Below are positions 32,601 through 44,600 of a stretch of DNA of 64,000 nucleotides, one piece after another. The stretch lies in contig JAYJMM010000041.1 of NCBI GenBank assembly GCA_037349105.1, positions 7,438,501-7,502,500 on the forward strand. Direction: 5' to 3'. Numbering within the stretch: the stretch's first letter is position 1; every line of letters starts with the position of its first letter. This DNA is from Limnomonas spitsbergensis (lineage: Eukaryota > Chlorophyta > Chlorophyceae > Chlamydomonadales). A program made the position numbers and the translations under genes. The notes under the pieces are model-generated. The model was not told the DNA's origin and did no database searches. It saw only the letters and a program-made list of their open reading frames with translations.

Positions 32601-35600
32601 GACAGGGCGCTCCCTGTTCGCCTGACCAAGCTGCTGGCAGTCAGGGCCATAGCAGGCGCTCGGTGGGGCGCGCTGGTGCAGGGGTGGCGGGAGGAGAGGG
32701 GCAAGCTGCTTGAGGTCAAGGTGGGCATTGGTGGAGAGATGCAGGGGCCGGGAGTCCCAAGACGCGGGCACGGAGGGTCAACCGGGGAGGGGGGGGCATG
32801 TACCTGCTTCATACCATGGACTGCTGGTGCCCCTGCTGGCTTGTGTTCAAACATATTTATGCATTCACACACTTCTGCACTTCCAGGCTTCCGTATTCCT
32901 GTACTACCATACTTCTGTACTTCAATTATTTCGTACCTCTATACTACCGCTGTTCTGTACCTCCATACTTCCATACTTCTGTACTTCCGTTACCTTACAG
33001 CTGTTGACCAGCCTCTTTCCAGCCTACCATCCTCCTACTTGCCCACCTGCCTGACCGCTTGCTTGCCTGCCTGCCTGCCCATCTGCCTGCCCGCCTGCCT
33101 ACTTGCCCCCGCAGCATGAGTGGGATCTGGCCATGGCTCATGACTTGGCTTTGCGTCTGGGCATCAGCAAGCTCCGTCTGCGCAAGTTCAGGAAGCTGGT
33201 GAGTGCCTCCCTGGGGGCATGATGAAGTGTGTGTGTGGGGAGGGAGAGAGCATTAGGGACAGGCCTGGGTTAGGGTAGGGGTGGACGCATCAGGGGCGGG
33301 CCTGGGAGGGCAAAGGGGCCATGGGGGCATCAGGCATTATTGGCAGCATGCGAATTGCTGCTTCCTCTAGGGGCCCCATGCGGTGTTATTAGCCTCCACA
33401 CCAGCGTGTGCTTTGCTTAAACTGCCCTGATGTCCTACTATAGTATGTGTCACTGGCTTCAGTAAAAGAGGCTTGTTGCTGCTTCTCAGTGTCTTCAAAT
33501 AGTGTGACCGGGTTCAGTAGATGCATGTGCTTTGCTTGTCCCCCTCTGCTCTGAAGGATGTCATTGGCTTCATTGTTAGAGAGGGTTGCTGCTGTCATCT
33601 CTCTGTGTGTTAATGTCCCTTAGCATGTGACTGGCTTCAGTAGACGCATATTATTTGCTCGCCCCACTATGCTCTGAAGGCTTAGACTGGCTTCAGTATG
33701 AGAGGCTGGTTGCTATCATTCTCTAAGAGTATGACCAGCTTCAGTAGACGCATGTTCTTTGCTAAGCTCCCATTTATCTCTTAAGGGTGGGACGAGTGGG
33801 AGGGGGCAACTAGCGGTGCCGGAGGGGTAGTTAATTGTCTAAGTGTGTGTTTGCATGGATGCTTCACTGGCTTCATTGTAAGAGGGTCCTTGCTGTCCTT
33901 GCAGTGCATGCATGTCCCATAGGGTGTTCCTGGCTTCAGCTTACCGCTCCAATGCTTTTCAAGACGTGACTGGCTTCATTGTAAAACGACCCTTGCTGTC
34001 CTTTCAGTGCATGCATGTCTCAAAGGGTGTTCCTGCCAATTTCCTGCCTTCAGCTTACCCAAAGGGTGTTCCTGCCTGCAGCCTACCGCTCCAAATGCTT
34101 TACAGGGTGTGACTGGCTTCATTGTAAAAGGGTCCTTTGCTGTCCTTTCAGTGTATGTATGTCACACATGTTTTACAGGGTGTGACTGGCTTCATTGTGA
34201 AAGGGTCCTTTGCTGTCCTTTCAGTGTATGTATGTCACACATGTTTTACAAGGTGTGCCTGGCTTCAGCTTACCTAAAGGGTGTCCCGGCCTTCAGCTTA
34301 CCGCTACAAATGCTTTACAAGGTGTGCCTGGCTTCAGCTTACCCAAAGGGTGTCCCGGCCTTCAGCTGCCAACCTCAAATGCTTTACAGGGTGTGACTGG
34401 CTTCAGTACGAGCATGTTGGTGCAGCTGTGTCGCAAGATGCGCATGAAGATGGTGCTGCTGGTGTTGAGGCATCAGGTGGCATGGCGGAGGGACACAGAC
34501 GTGCTACTGGAGCATGCGGGTGAGAAGGGACACCGATACCTGGGGATGAGGATGCAGATGTTCTGTTGGAGCATGCGGGTGAGAAGGGAGAAGGAACTTC
34601 TGTTGCTGTTGCAAGAGCTGCAGAAAAGGTCTAGCCTGCCCGGGCAGGTCGAGTCTGGTGCCCCTTGCTCAAGCTGGTCTCAGCCCCTCTGTTATTGTCA
34701 CTGTTGCTGTTTCCAGAGCTGCTGCTGCTGCAGTTGGAATGCTTGCTGGGCCACGCTCTGTGCATGCTCATGCATGCTGCCCGTTGCTGTTGCTGATGCT
34801 AATGACGCTGCAACCCTTGCTGCTGCTGCTGATGATGATGATCGTGATGGTGATCATAATCACGATCATGCAGCCCTTACTGCTGTTGCTGCTGCTGCTA
34901 CTAAGGGTGCGTCTGCCCCTCCTGCAGGTCGTGGCACGTCCCATGTCTTCGCCAGTGCTCTGTTGAATGCTTGGCGGTCTGAGGCGCGGCGGAGGGTGGT
35001 CGGGGAGGCGAAGGCGATGCACCTGCAACAAGCCAGGTGCGGATGGTGCCAATCGACAGTACCCTAGCGGAAGCGTTACACTGTAAATGACGGTACAATG
35101 CACGAAGCAGTACAGTGCATGAGGCAGTACAATGCACCTGCAACAAGCCAGGTGCGGATGGTGCCAATCGGCCGGACCCTACCAGAAGCAGATCCTTTTA
35201 TACAATGTATTTATACATTGCTTACCGGTATTGGGTTCTTGTGCCACTCGCAGGCTTCGCCACTCGGCCTCCCTCGCCTTGTTCATGTGGCACGCCGTGA
35301 CGCAGTACCGGCGGCAGCTCAGCCGCCAGTTGATCCACTTCACGTCCGAGCAGGCCGGCAGGACGAAGCGGCGGGCGCTGCTGGCGTGGCGGGAGCTCAA
35401 GGAGCAGAGGTGCCGGCAAGACGCTGTCCTGAGGCAGCATCATGCGCTGCGAGTGCTCAGAATGCTGCAGGTGTGTATGTGTCGGTGTGTGTGTGCTACG
35501 GCATTTTCTGCTTTTCTCTGCTGGCGACCTCAGGGAGCAGAGGCGGCAGTAGGACGCTTTCCTGAGGCAGCATCACGCACTGCGGGTGCTCATGATACTG

Positions 35601-38600
35601 CAGGTGTATTGCAATTACAGTCAATTACAGTCAAGTTAGGGCATATAACCAAAGCCTCTCTCGAAGGGGCCAGACAGATCAGACCGGGGGGGGGCCTGCA
35701 GCAGGTTTGTGTGTGTGTGTGTATATTTGTGTGTGTGTGTGTGTTGCATTGCTTGTACCGGCTCCTCTTGTTGTATTTCTTTGTGTCAATAATGGTTCAG
35801 GGTCCCTCCCTCTGCCTGGCCATATCAATACAGGCCGTGGGTAGCTGTGTAACCGTCGTATGAACTGTTTGAACCCTTTCAAAACCTGACTGAAGTGGCA
35901 ATCCAACCTGACTGAGGCAATTCTACCTGACTGACTGAAGCATCCATTTAACACGACTGATTGAGGCATCAATGCAGCCTGGCTGACGGAGGCCCCGTCG
36001 CCCTTTCAACGCTTCTCAGGCGTGGCGGCTCGTGGCGCAGAAGCTGCGGCAACGCTCGGATCAGGTCCTGCGGTCTGAGGCGCACCGGCGGAGAGGGCTC
36101 CTGACTGCGGCACTGGCACACTGGCGCCTCCTTCACCTTAGGCACCGCGTTCAGATTATGTGGAACCAGGCACGTGTAAAGGAGGGGGGGGGGAATGCAG
36201 GTGTCATGTGGGAGGATGGTACATGTGTATGCAAAGGCAGGGCGGTCAAGGGTGCACATGGTCCCGCTGATCCAGTCTATGTTTCATTTGCCGGCCAGCT
36301 TTATAGTTGTGTGTGTGGCACTGTGGCCTCTCCTTGTCGGTTGCAGGCGATCTCCTGCTGGTGCACGTTGCGTCTCAAGGGCAGGGTGGTCAAGCTGTGG
36401 CACTTCAGCGCTCGGAGGGCCACGGCCATCATAGCCAAGGTCACTGCAAAGAACGCCCGACAAGGTAGGTTGCATGGGGCAGGGGTGGGGCGGGGTAGGG
36501 GCAAGGGTGGATGCAAGAGGGTAGGGAAGGGAAGGGAAGGGAGAGGTAGGTTGCATGGGGCAGGGGTGGGGCAGGGTAGGGACAAGGGTGGATGCAAGAG
36601 TGTAAGGTACGGTAGGGAAGGGAAGGGTATGTGGCAGGGGGCAAGGGTGGGGCGGGGTAAGGCCGTAGGGGCAGATGCAACGGTGCAGGGTAGGGAAGGG
36701 CAAGGATAGGTGGCATGTGGCATGTGTGGGGCGGGTATGGGCGAGGATAGAGTGATTGCAAGGGTGCAGGGCAGGGCAGGGTAGGAAAGGGAGGGGTATG
36801 TGGCAGGGGTGGGGCGGGGTAGGGCCGCAGGGGCAGGGGCGGATGCAAGGGTGCACTGTAGGGAAGGGAGGGGCAAGGATAGGTGGCATGTGTGTGGCGG
36901 GGTAGGGTAGGGACAAGGGTGGATGCAAGAGTGCAAGGTAGGTAAGGAAAGGGTATGTGGCAGGGGGCCGGGGTGGGGCGGGGTAAGGCCGTAGGGGGAG
37001 GGGCGGATGCAAAGGTGCAGGACAGGGAAGGGATGGGCAAGGATGGGTGGCAGGTGGCAGGTGGCTTGTGTCGGGCGGGGTATGGGCAAGGATAGGGTAT
37101 TTTGCAACAAGTAGGTGCAGGGTGCAGGGTACAAGGGTAGAGATCAACTGTGGCCGGGGCACCCTGGGAGGGAAGAAAGGACGCAAGCGCCGACTAGCAG
37201 TGGCCATGAGAAACAGAGGGTGCATCTACCAACTGGCAGTGTCTGGCGGCTGATTGTCTAAAAGGGCCTGGCCCTACCCCCCTCCTCCATGTGCACAGTG
37301 TAAAAAGTAGTGTGGACTGTGGAATGAAAGTCGCTGGTCTGATCAGGGTGGCGGCGGTGAAGTGTGGAATGAAAGTGTGGGATCAAAGTCTGTTTGGCCT
37401 GATCCGGGTGGCGGCGGTGCGATCCGGGTAACACCAGCCTACTCTTGCCCTTCACCTTCATGCCTCCCGGCTCTAATGCTTTCTGGTGACCTGCTGCACA
37501 GAGAAAAACTGGATCTGAGTTTGAAATGTGGTAAGGGGAAAAAGGCCTAGATCATCTGGTATTTGAAAGATCAAAAATCCAAAAGATCTGAGATCGAGAT
37601 CTGAGGTATGGTTCCCTTTCTTTACTCTGCCGCCGCCTCATAGCCGCGTTGGCCATTCCTGCCCCTAACCCGCTGACTTGCCTGACCTATCTGGCATCAG
37701 AAAGATCTAAAACCTCAAGTATTAGAGATCTGTGTCCCTTTCCTTGAAATACCACCGCCTTAAAGTCGCGCTGGCCATCCCCGCCCCTCAGCGGCTGACT
37801 GGGGGCATGGCCTACAATACCTGGCATTTGAAATATCTGATATCTTTGTCCCTTCCTTTGATCTGCCGCTGCCTCGCAGCCGCGCTGGCCATCCCCCCCC
37901 CCCTCAGCTGTTGACTGGGGGCAAGGCCTACAATATCTGGCATTTGAAATATCTGATATCTTTGTCCCTTCCTTTGATCTGCCGCTGCCTCGCAGTCGCG
38001 CTGGCCATCCCCGCCCCACAGCCGTTGACTGGGGGCAAGCCAGCTGCCGCGAGGCTTATGGTCGCTGCCGCTGCCGCCGCTCAGAGCACCGTGGATGAGA
38101 TGCAACATCTGCTGCGGTACTGCAGGCTGCGTACTGCTGCCGCTGTACCTCCAACTGACGACGACGACGGCGAGCTGCCCGGCCTTGAGGCTGGGGATGG
38201 GAACCGTCTCATGATGGGGCAGTGGCACTGGAAGGGCGAGGTGGGCGTCGATTAAGGGTTCTGGAGTGAGGAATTTTGCAATAAAGGTTAAGGTTAAGAG
38301 TGTGCAGTGCAGGGATCAGGGTTTAGAGTGTGCAATGCAGGGTTTAGGGTTTATAATCCTGGTTGTATATTGGGAAAGCAGTGTAATCCTGTGAACCCTG
38401 AGACCTCTCCAACCCTGAAACTGGGAAACTCGTTAAACCTGCAGGCCCTGAAACCTGGAAGACATCCCCCCCCCCCCTAGGAAACCCTGAAAGTGTGAAA
38501 CCTGTGGCCCCTGTAAAGAGTTCTGCGCCAAACCTGACAAAGCGGGAGCCTGGAAACCCCTTCACGGTATGGTGCATCTTCAGGTTTTGGAGCTGGTTTC

Positions 38601-41600
38601 CCATCAGCTGGCGCTGACAACCCAGAAGAACGCGGACGAGGCGCGACTAGCCTCTGCTGCTGCACAGCGGGAGTCTGTGTCGCAGCGCCTGGCGGCCGAG
38701 CTGGAGGAGCTGCAGGGAAGTTGCACGGAGCAGCAGCGGCTGCTGAGGGAGATGATGGGGTCCGCTGTCGAGCTGGAGACCCAAGAAGGCGGCCTGAAAC
38801 GGGTCAGTGGGTTTGGTTTGTTTGTGTTCGTCTTTGTGTGCTCACGTTTGTGTGTGCACCTCTTTGTGTGTGTGTGTTTCAATGTGTTTGTGTAGTTGAA
38901 AGAAACCACCCGTCGCCTTTTTCGAATGGGCCAGGGCCAGGGCAAACCAGTGGGAAACCAGCGTGGGAAACCAAGGCTATACCACGACCACCATGCATGT
39001 GTGAGTGTGTGTGAGAGAGTTTGCATGTGTCCTGCCCTGATGCCTTGTACCCAGCAAGGGGTGGGGGAGCAACCGGAACCACTGGTTGCCCCCGCCCCCC
39101 TGGTACCCACAGTGTCCCTGGGACTAGAGCCCAAGCCGGTAGCTGGGCTCCAGGGTCAGCAGTATTATTCGTATTCGTGCGCTCCGATTCAATTTTGAAT
39201 TCGAATAATAAAGAGCTCGGCCTTTAACACAATATGATGACACCTGGCAACCTGATCTGATCTGACCTGACCCTATCTGATCTGGTGTGATCTGACCTGA
39301 TCTGATCTGACCCGACCCTATCTGATGTGATCTGATCTGATCTGATGCCTGCCAGGAGATGGAGGCGCTGGTCTCTAAGGCCCAGGAGGCAGTGCAGTGG
39401 CAGGCCCGGCTGCGCCATCAACAGGGGCAGGTGGAGGCAGGGCAGGACCAAGTGCGGGCTGAGACAGCGGCGCAGGGCCAGGCGGCGCAGCGGGCGGCGG
39501 CTGGACACCGGTCTGCGTTGCTGGATATCGAGGACAGAGCACAGCAGGTATGGGTGGCCGTAGCTTTGTTCGTGTCATGGGGGGCCCAAGGTACAATTCA
39601 GGAGTGGTTATGTTGGTGCAGCTGTATCTAGGTTCAAATGTATGTTGGTGCAGCATGCGGCACAGCTGGGACCTCCGAGTGTGGGCCGGTTGGGGTTTGG
39701 CCCCCGTCCGCCCGGTGGTGGCCACCCAGCGGCCTGCCTGAATTCAGTGGTCTGGTGTACACTAGAACACACGCTGGCGTGCGTGAAAGGGGGTGAGAGG
39801 GGAGCAGGCGGGTGGAGCAAACCCTTAACCAGTATTGGGACACGGTACCGTAGTCGTTTACGGTAGTGGAACAGCTAGTGGTAGTTTTCATCCGGGACGG
39901 GGGTCGCCGAATGGAAGGAGTCAAGAGCAGTCGATGTCTGACCTGCCGACATGTGCGGGACATATCCAAGAGGAGTGCGCCTAGCTGGTGCCGCTGTGGG
40001 TAAGATGGGTGGCCAGGAAGGTGTAGCATACACGCACGGGGATAAGTACCCGCAAGCGTGTCGCGCACAAATCTAGATGTGTGTGTGGAACGCTTGCGGG
40101 TACTTATCCCCGTGCGTGCATGCTACAGAAGGGTGGGGAGGAGATGGGTCAGAAGCTGGTGCCGCTAGATACGATGGGTGGGGAGGAGGTGGGTCAGAAG
40201 CTGGTTTATTTTCCTCCACTTATAGTTGTGGTTAAGTCCAGCGGGTGTTCTTGCCTGAGCTCAGGTCGAAGATGTAAACGAAGGTCCGCTAGGTAAGATG
40301 GGTGGGGAGGACTTGAGGCGGGAGGGTGGAGGCATGCATCATTTGTAAACGAAGCAACCTCTCCTGGTTTCAAAGCTAAATTGTTTTATACATTTGCACT
40401 TTGCAATCAAATAGTTTAACCGGTATGCTTGAGCCCCTGGTTTAAGTTATCAAAGCTAGGGTTTTAGTCAGGGGTTTTAGCCCCTGGTTTTAGCCATCAA
40501 AGCTAGGGTTTTTGTCAGGGGTTTTAGCCCCTGGTTTTAGCCATCAAAGCTAGGGTTTTTGTCAGGGGTTAGCCCCTGGTTTACCCATCAAAGCTAGGGG
40601 TTTTATCAGGGGCATTAGCCCCTGGTTTTAGCCATCAAAGCTAGGGTTTTTGTCAGGGGTTTGAGCCCCTGGTTTTAGCCATCAAAGCTAGGGTTTTAGT
40701 CAGGGGTTTGAGCCCCTGGTTTTAGCCATCAAAGCTAGGGTTTTAGTCAGGGGTTTTAGCCCCTGGTTTAGCCATCAAAGCTAGGGTTTTCGTCAGGGGT
40801 TAGCCCCTGGTTTAGCCATCAAAGCTAGGGTTTTAGTCAGGGGTTTTAGCCCCTGGTTTTAGCCATCAAAGCTAGGGTTTTTGTCAGGGGTTAGCCCCTG
40901 ATTTTAGCTTTCAAAGACCAAGAGTCACCCTCACACGTCCCCTCCTGATGCTGACCCTACAGGTCCCATCTGCCGAGCTGGCTTACTCCGCGGCTGTTGC
41001 AACCGAGCACAAGGCGCGTGACAGGCTGCAGGTGGAGCAGTGCCGTCTGTCAGAGGCACTCAACATATGCTCGGCACTCGCAGAGCATCTGAGAGAGGTG
41101 TGGGGTCAGGAGGGAGGGCGCAGGGGAGGAGGGATCAAAGGGGGGGGGGGGCTGTCAGAGATTTTCATTCCACCCCTGCAAAACAATTTGACAGTTGCTG
41201 GCTTGGAGTAGGGCAGGGTCGCCGCTTGACGCCACGCAATACTTTAAAATCTTTATTTTGCCAAGCTTAAAATGTACGATGATTTGATTTTTATTTTGAG
41301 ATTTTAAACAGAAGCGAGGCATCCTTGCCCTTTGGAGGGGAGCTCTGAAAGCACTCAAAGCAGTGTTGTCGGCTGCCAGGGTTTGCCCTCAACTCTAATC
41401 CTAAAGACTCTTACCATGTACTATGACGTATGAACCATGCCTTGAGGGGGCTGGTTTGCAGGACCATGAGGATTCAGCAAAGTGGCCGCAAACACTTGTA
41501 ACCCTGATTTGGAGGAGGGGGCGATTCGTAGGCACTGCGGCTATCAGGGTTATGAAGGTAAAGACCCTGAAGTCCCTAAGCCATACACCCTGTGTGTGTT

Positions 41601-44600
41601 GAGGAGCTTCTTTGTTGGTTGAGATGTGGACCATTGCTGTGAGGCTGATGCAATTAGTGTGTGCGTGTGGCCCTTTTGCTGAAGTCTTGAAAGTGGTAGA
41701 CATGAAACTGAACAGGCAACAACGAGCAACAAGCCTGCATGGTAGCTAAAGCAGCAGCTTCTGCTCTTGCTGGCCGCCCTAGCCCCACATGTGTCTTCAT
41801 TGGTGTCGCCCGGAATTCTGTACTTCAGGTGCAGCAGGTGGCTGCCGCCTCTCCGTCGTACCGCGCCCCTCGGCACAACATTGCGGTACAGCAGGCCCAG
41901 GCAAGCCTGCAGGAGGCCCGTCGGGTGCTGGCTCTGGTGCAAGCCGAGGTGGGTCAGGCAACAGGTGGGCACAACATCTTGTTGTTAGGGATGTGTGTGT
42001 TGTTGCTGAGAGGATGAGCTATTACTCTATTATGCTGCTATTTATCACACTTCCCTCTGTTACTATGCACCATTACTAAACACTCTTAGACTCAATTGAT
42101 CTACTACACTTCGCTCTGCTCTCTATTGTATTCTGCCTTTGCTGCTGAAACCCCCTGTGCTGTAGGTAGGTGGGGTCAAAACTGGTATAGGTTTTCCTAC
42201 CGATTTGGGTAAACCCTCCCAAAACAATGGTTACGTTTCCCGCACCTACCAAAACTGTCATGCACCTGCCTGCCATTTCTTGTCCAGCCCCTACCAAAGG
42301 ATGCAAACTAACCATGTGACGGTAACTGCGTGGATGTGGCTTCTGCCCAGGCTGCGCTGTGTCCTTAACTCTCTCACGCCCCCCACGGGGCTTAGCTTTC
42401 TTTCTTTCCTTCTTGCAACCCTGTACATGCTGTGCAGGCGTCTCACCAGTCCTCAGCTGTAGAGGCCCTTGTGGCAGTGACCACGGGTGCACAGCGAGCA
42501 CTCACGGCGGCCAAGGAGCGGGCCAGCGCGACCGAGCGGGCGGGCCAGGCGGCCCTGCGGACCGTCCGGACGGCCTCCGCCACCCGCGAGGCGCTCGAGG
42601 CGCGGACGCTGGATCTGGAACGGGAGGCCGAGGGTGTGCGGCAGCAGGCAGAGGCGGCGGGAGGGGAGTTGACTGAGACGGAAGCGCAGCTGGCGGACGT
42701 GCGAAGGCGCTTGGATTTGAATGGGCAGGCCCGGGATGACCTGGACGTCGCTGCCGAGCGGGCGCACCAGCGACTGATGCACGCGGAAGCCGCGTGTCAG
42801 AGGGTGAGCGAGATAATGAATCGGTTTGTGGGTTGCGGGTAGGAGGAAATCCCTCGCGCGGTTACGGCATACTCGGAAAATGTCTGGAATGCGGAAATCT
42901 GGGCGAGGCGCTTGCTAGCAGATAGGCGGCCCTGCAAAAGGACCAGCAGTGCGTGGGCACAAGCCACAGACCACGTCGCACTGCACGCCATATAAAATAA
43001 ATATGCATAGGATCAAGGGCAGCAGGGATGGGAGAGGTTGACTAGGTCCATATCTAGGAGTATGGTATGCACCAGGGGGTACCAGTATGCACTTATCATT
43101 GAAGAGCTACCGGCAGCCTCTGAGGCCATCTCTCTACCGGCAGCCCCTGGGGCAACCTAAGGGACTTCGCTCGTTGGAGGTGAAAAACATGATACGGCAG
43201 TCAAGGTCCCATGCTTCGGCCAAAATGAGCGGCTTCCTTCGCCACGCATTTGTTTGCATATCTAGTTTATTTATTTATACCCTATACGGTATTTATCTGC
43301 CGGTATCTATTTATTAATACATGAAAACAGTATTGGGGAGGACCTCTCATTGAATCTTGCAACATGGGCTTCACTGGTGCTCGTTCTATTTTTTTGTATT
43401 CAGAGATGTCTGGACTGCTAAAATCTAATCACTTGACTGCACAGATGTTATCCCCAACCCTGATCCCCTTCAGGCCCGTGAGGAGGCCGACACCTCGGAC
43501 GCGCTCCTCCACGCCCACCAGCTGCATATGTCAGATCCCTGGACAACCGGGTTCATAGATGTAGATCTGGACTACCAAGATCTGGGGGGTCAACTGCACT
43601 GATCTAACCCCCGACCCTGATCCCCTTCAGGCCCGCGAGGAGGCCGACACCTCGGACGCGCTCCTCCACGCCCACCAGCTGGCCCTCCAGCCGGGGATTT
43701 TCCGTGCGGGCATCCTGCTCTCCCAGCTGGAGCAGGAGCTTCTGGGCTACCCCCCCCAGCTAGCCAGGGCCGTCGAGCAGCAGCTGCTGTCGGAGCAGCA
43801 GCAGCAGCAAGGCGCTGGCGGATCGGGGCGTGCGGTGCAGTCAGACACGCTGACTCAGCTGGAGGAGGCTCGGTTGTCCCGCGGCAGCGCCAGGTCAGCG
43901 GCGGGAGGCGTTGGGACAGGGTACCCTTGGGATGTCCCGCTGCTGTCCAACAGCAGCAGCCCCGCCGCGCCCTCGCCGCTGGCGGCGGCGGCGGCGGCCC
44001 CCGCCGGCCACCCGGCCGTGTCGCTATCGCAGCTGCTGGCGGCGACGTCGCCGGTGCGGCGGCGCGCGCTCCCTGCTGCCTCAGAGGCCGCTCCCAGGGG
44101 GGCCCAGGGCTCGTCTGTGGATGCGCAAGCGGGTAGCCGCGACCTCCTGTCGGTCGCGCTCGAGGTCCGCCGGCTGGTGCGAGAGAAGGAGCGGCGCGCT
44201 GAAGCGAGACGGGCCGGTCAGACCAGGCCCCTCGGCGGCGCCGCCGGCAGCCCCGCGATGCGGGACGCTTCGCGCGGGGGGTCATGCCCTGGGGCATGCA
44301 GCCCGGGATGGGGCGCTGTCCGCTCCCCCTCACCACCGCATTTCCGCCACGAGTCCCCGCCAGCTCAGCGAGGATCGTCCTACCCCTTCCTACACACTGG
44401 GCGGGATCTGAGGGATCTGAGGGATCCGACGGATCTGACAGATCCGACGCGTGAGTCAGAAGAGCCCTGGATACCCCCGGGCCCCAACCCCCACCACCGC
44501 AACATGTCGCCTACCAGGCAGCGCCCGGGCGGCTGTGGCAGCGGCCGCAGCAGGTCCCCCTCCCCTGCCCGCTCGCCCAGCCACTCGCCCCGCTGGCGCG

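Larger units (their letters stand above)
38584..42803 (+). other. Coiled-coil block of the Sfi1-like protein (exons 11-15)
   Basis: Five exons, all phase 0 at both ends, encode about 344 residues with heptad-like patterns and few prolines, such as RLAAELEELQGSCTEQQRLL, GHRSALLDIEDRAQQ and ALEARTLDLEREAEGVRQQA. It separates the two groups of Trp-containing repeats and could dimerise or space the protein. Confidence 0.65.

Noticed and set aside
43590..44336. 248-codon minus-strand frame
   Set aside because: It is a GC-rich shadow of Sfi1-like exon 16, whose sense frame is open for 777 codons and in phase with both neighbours.
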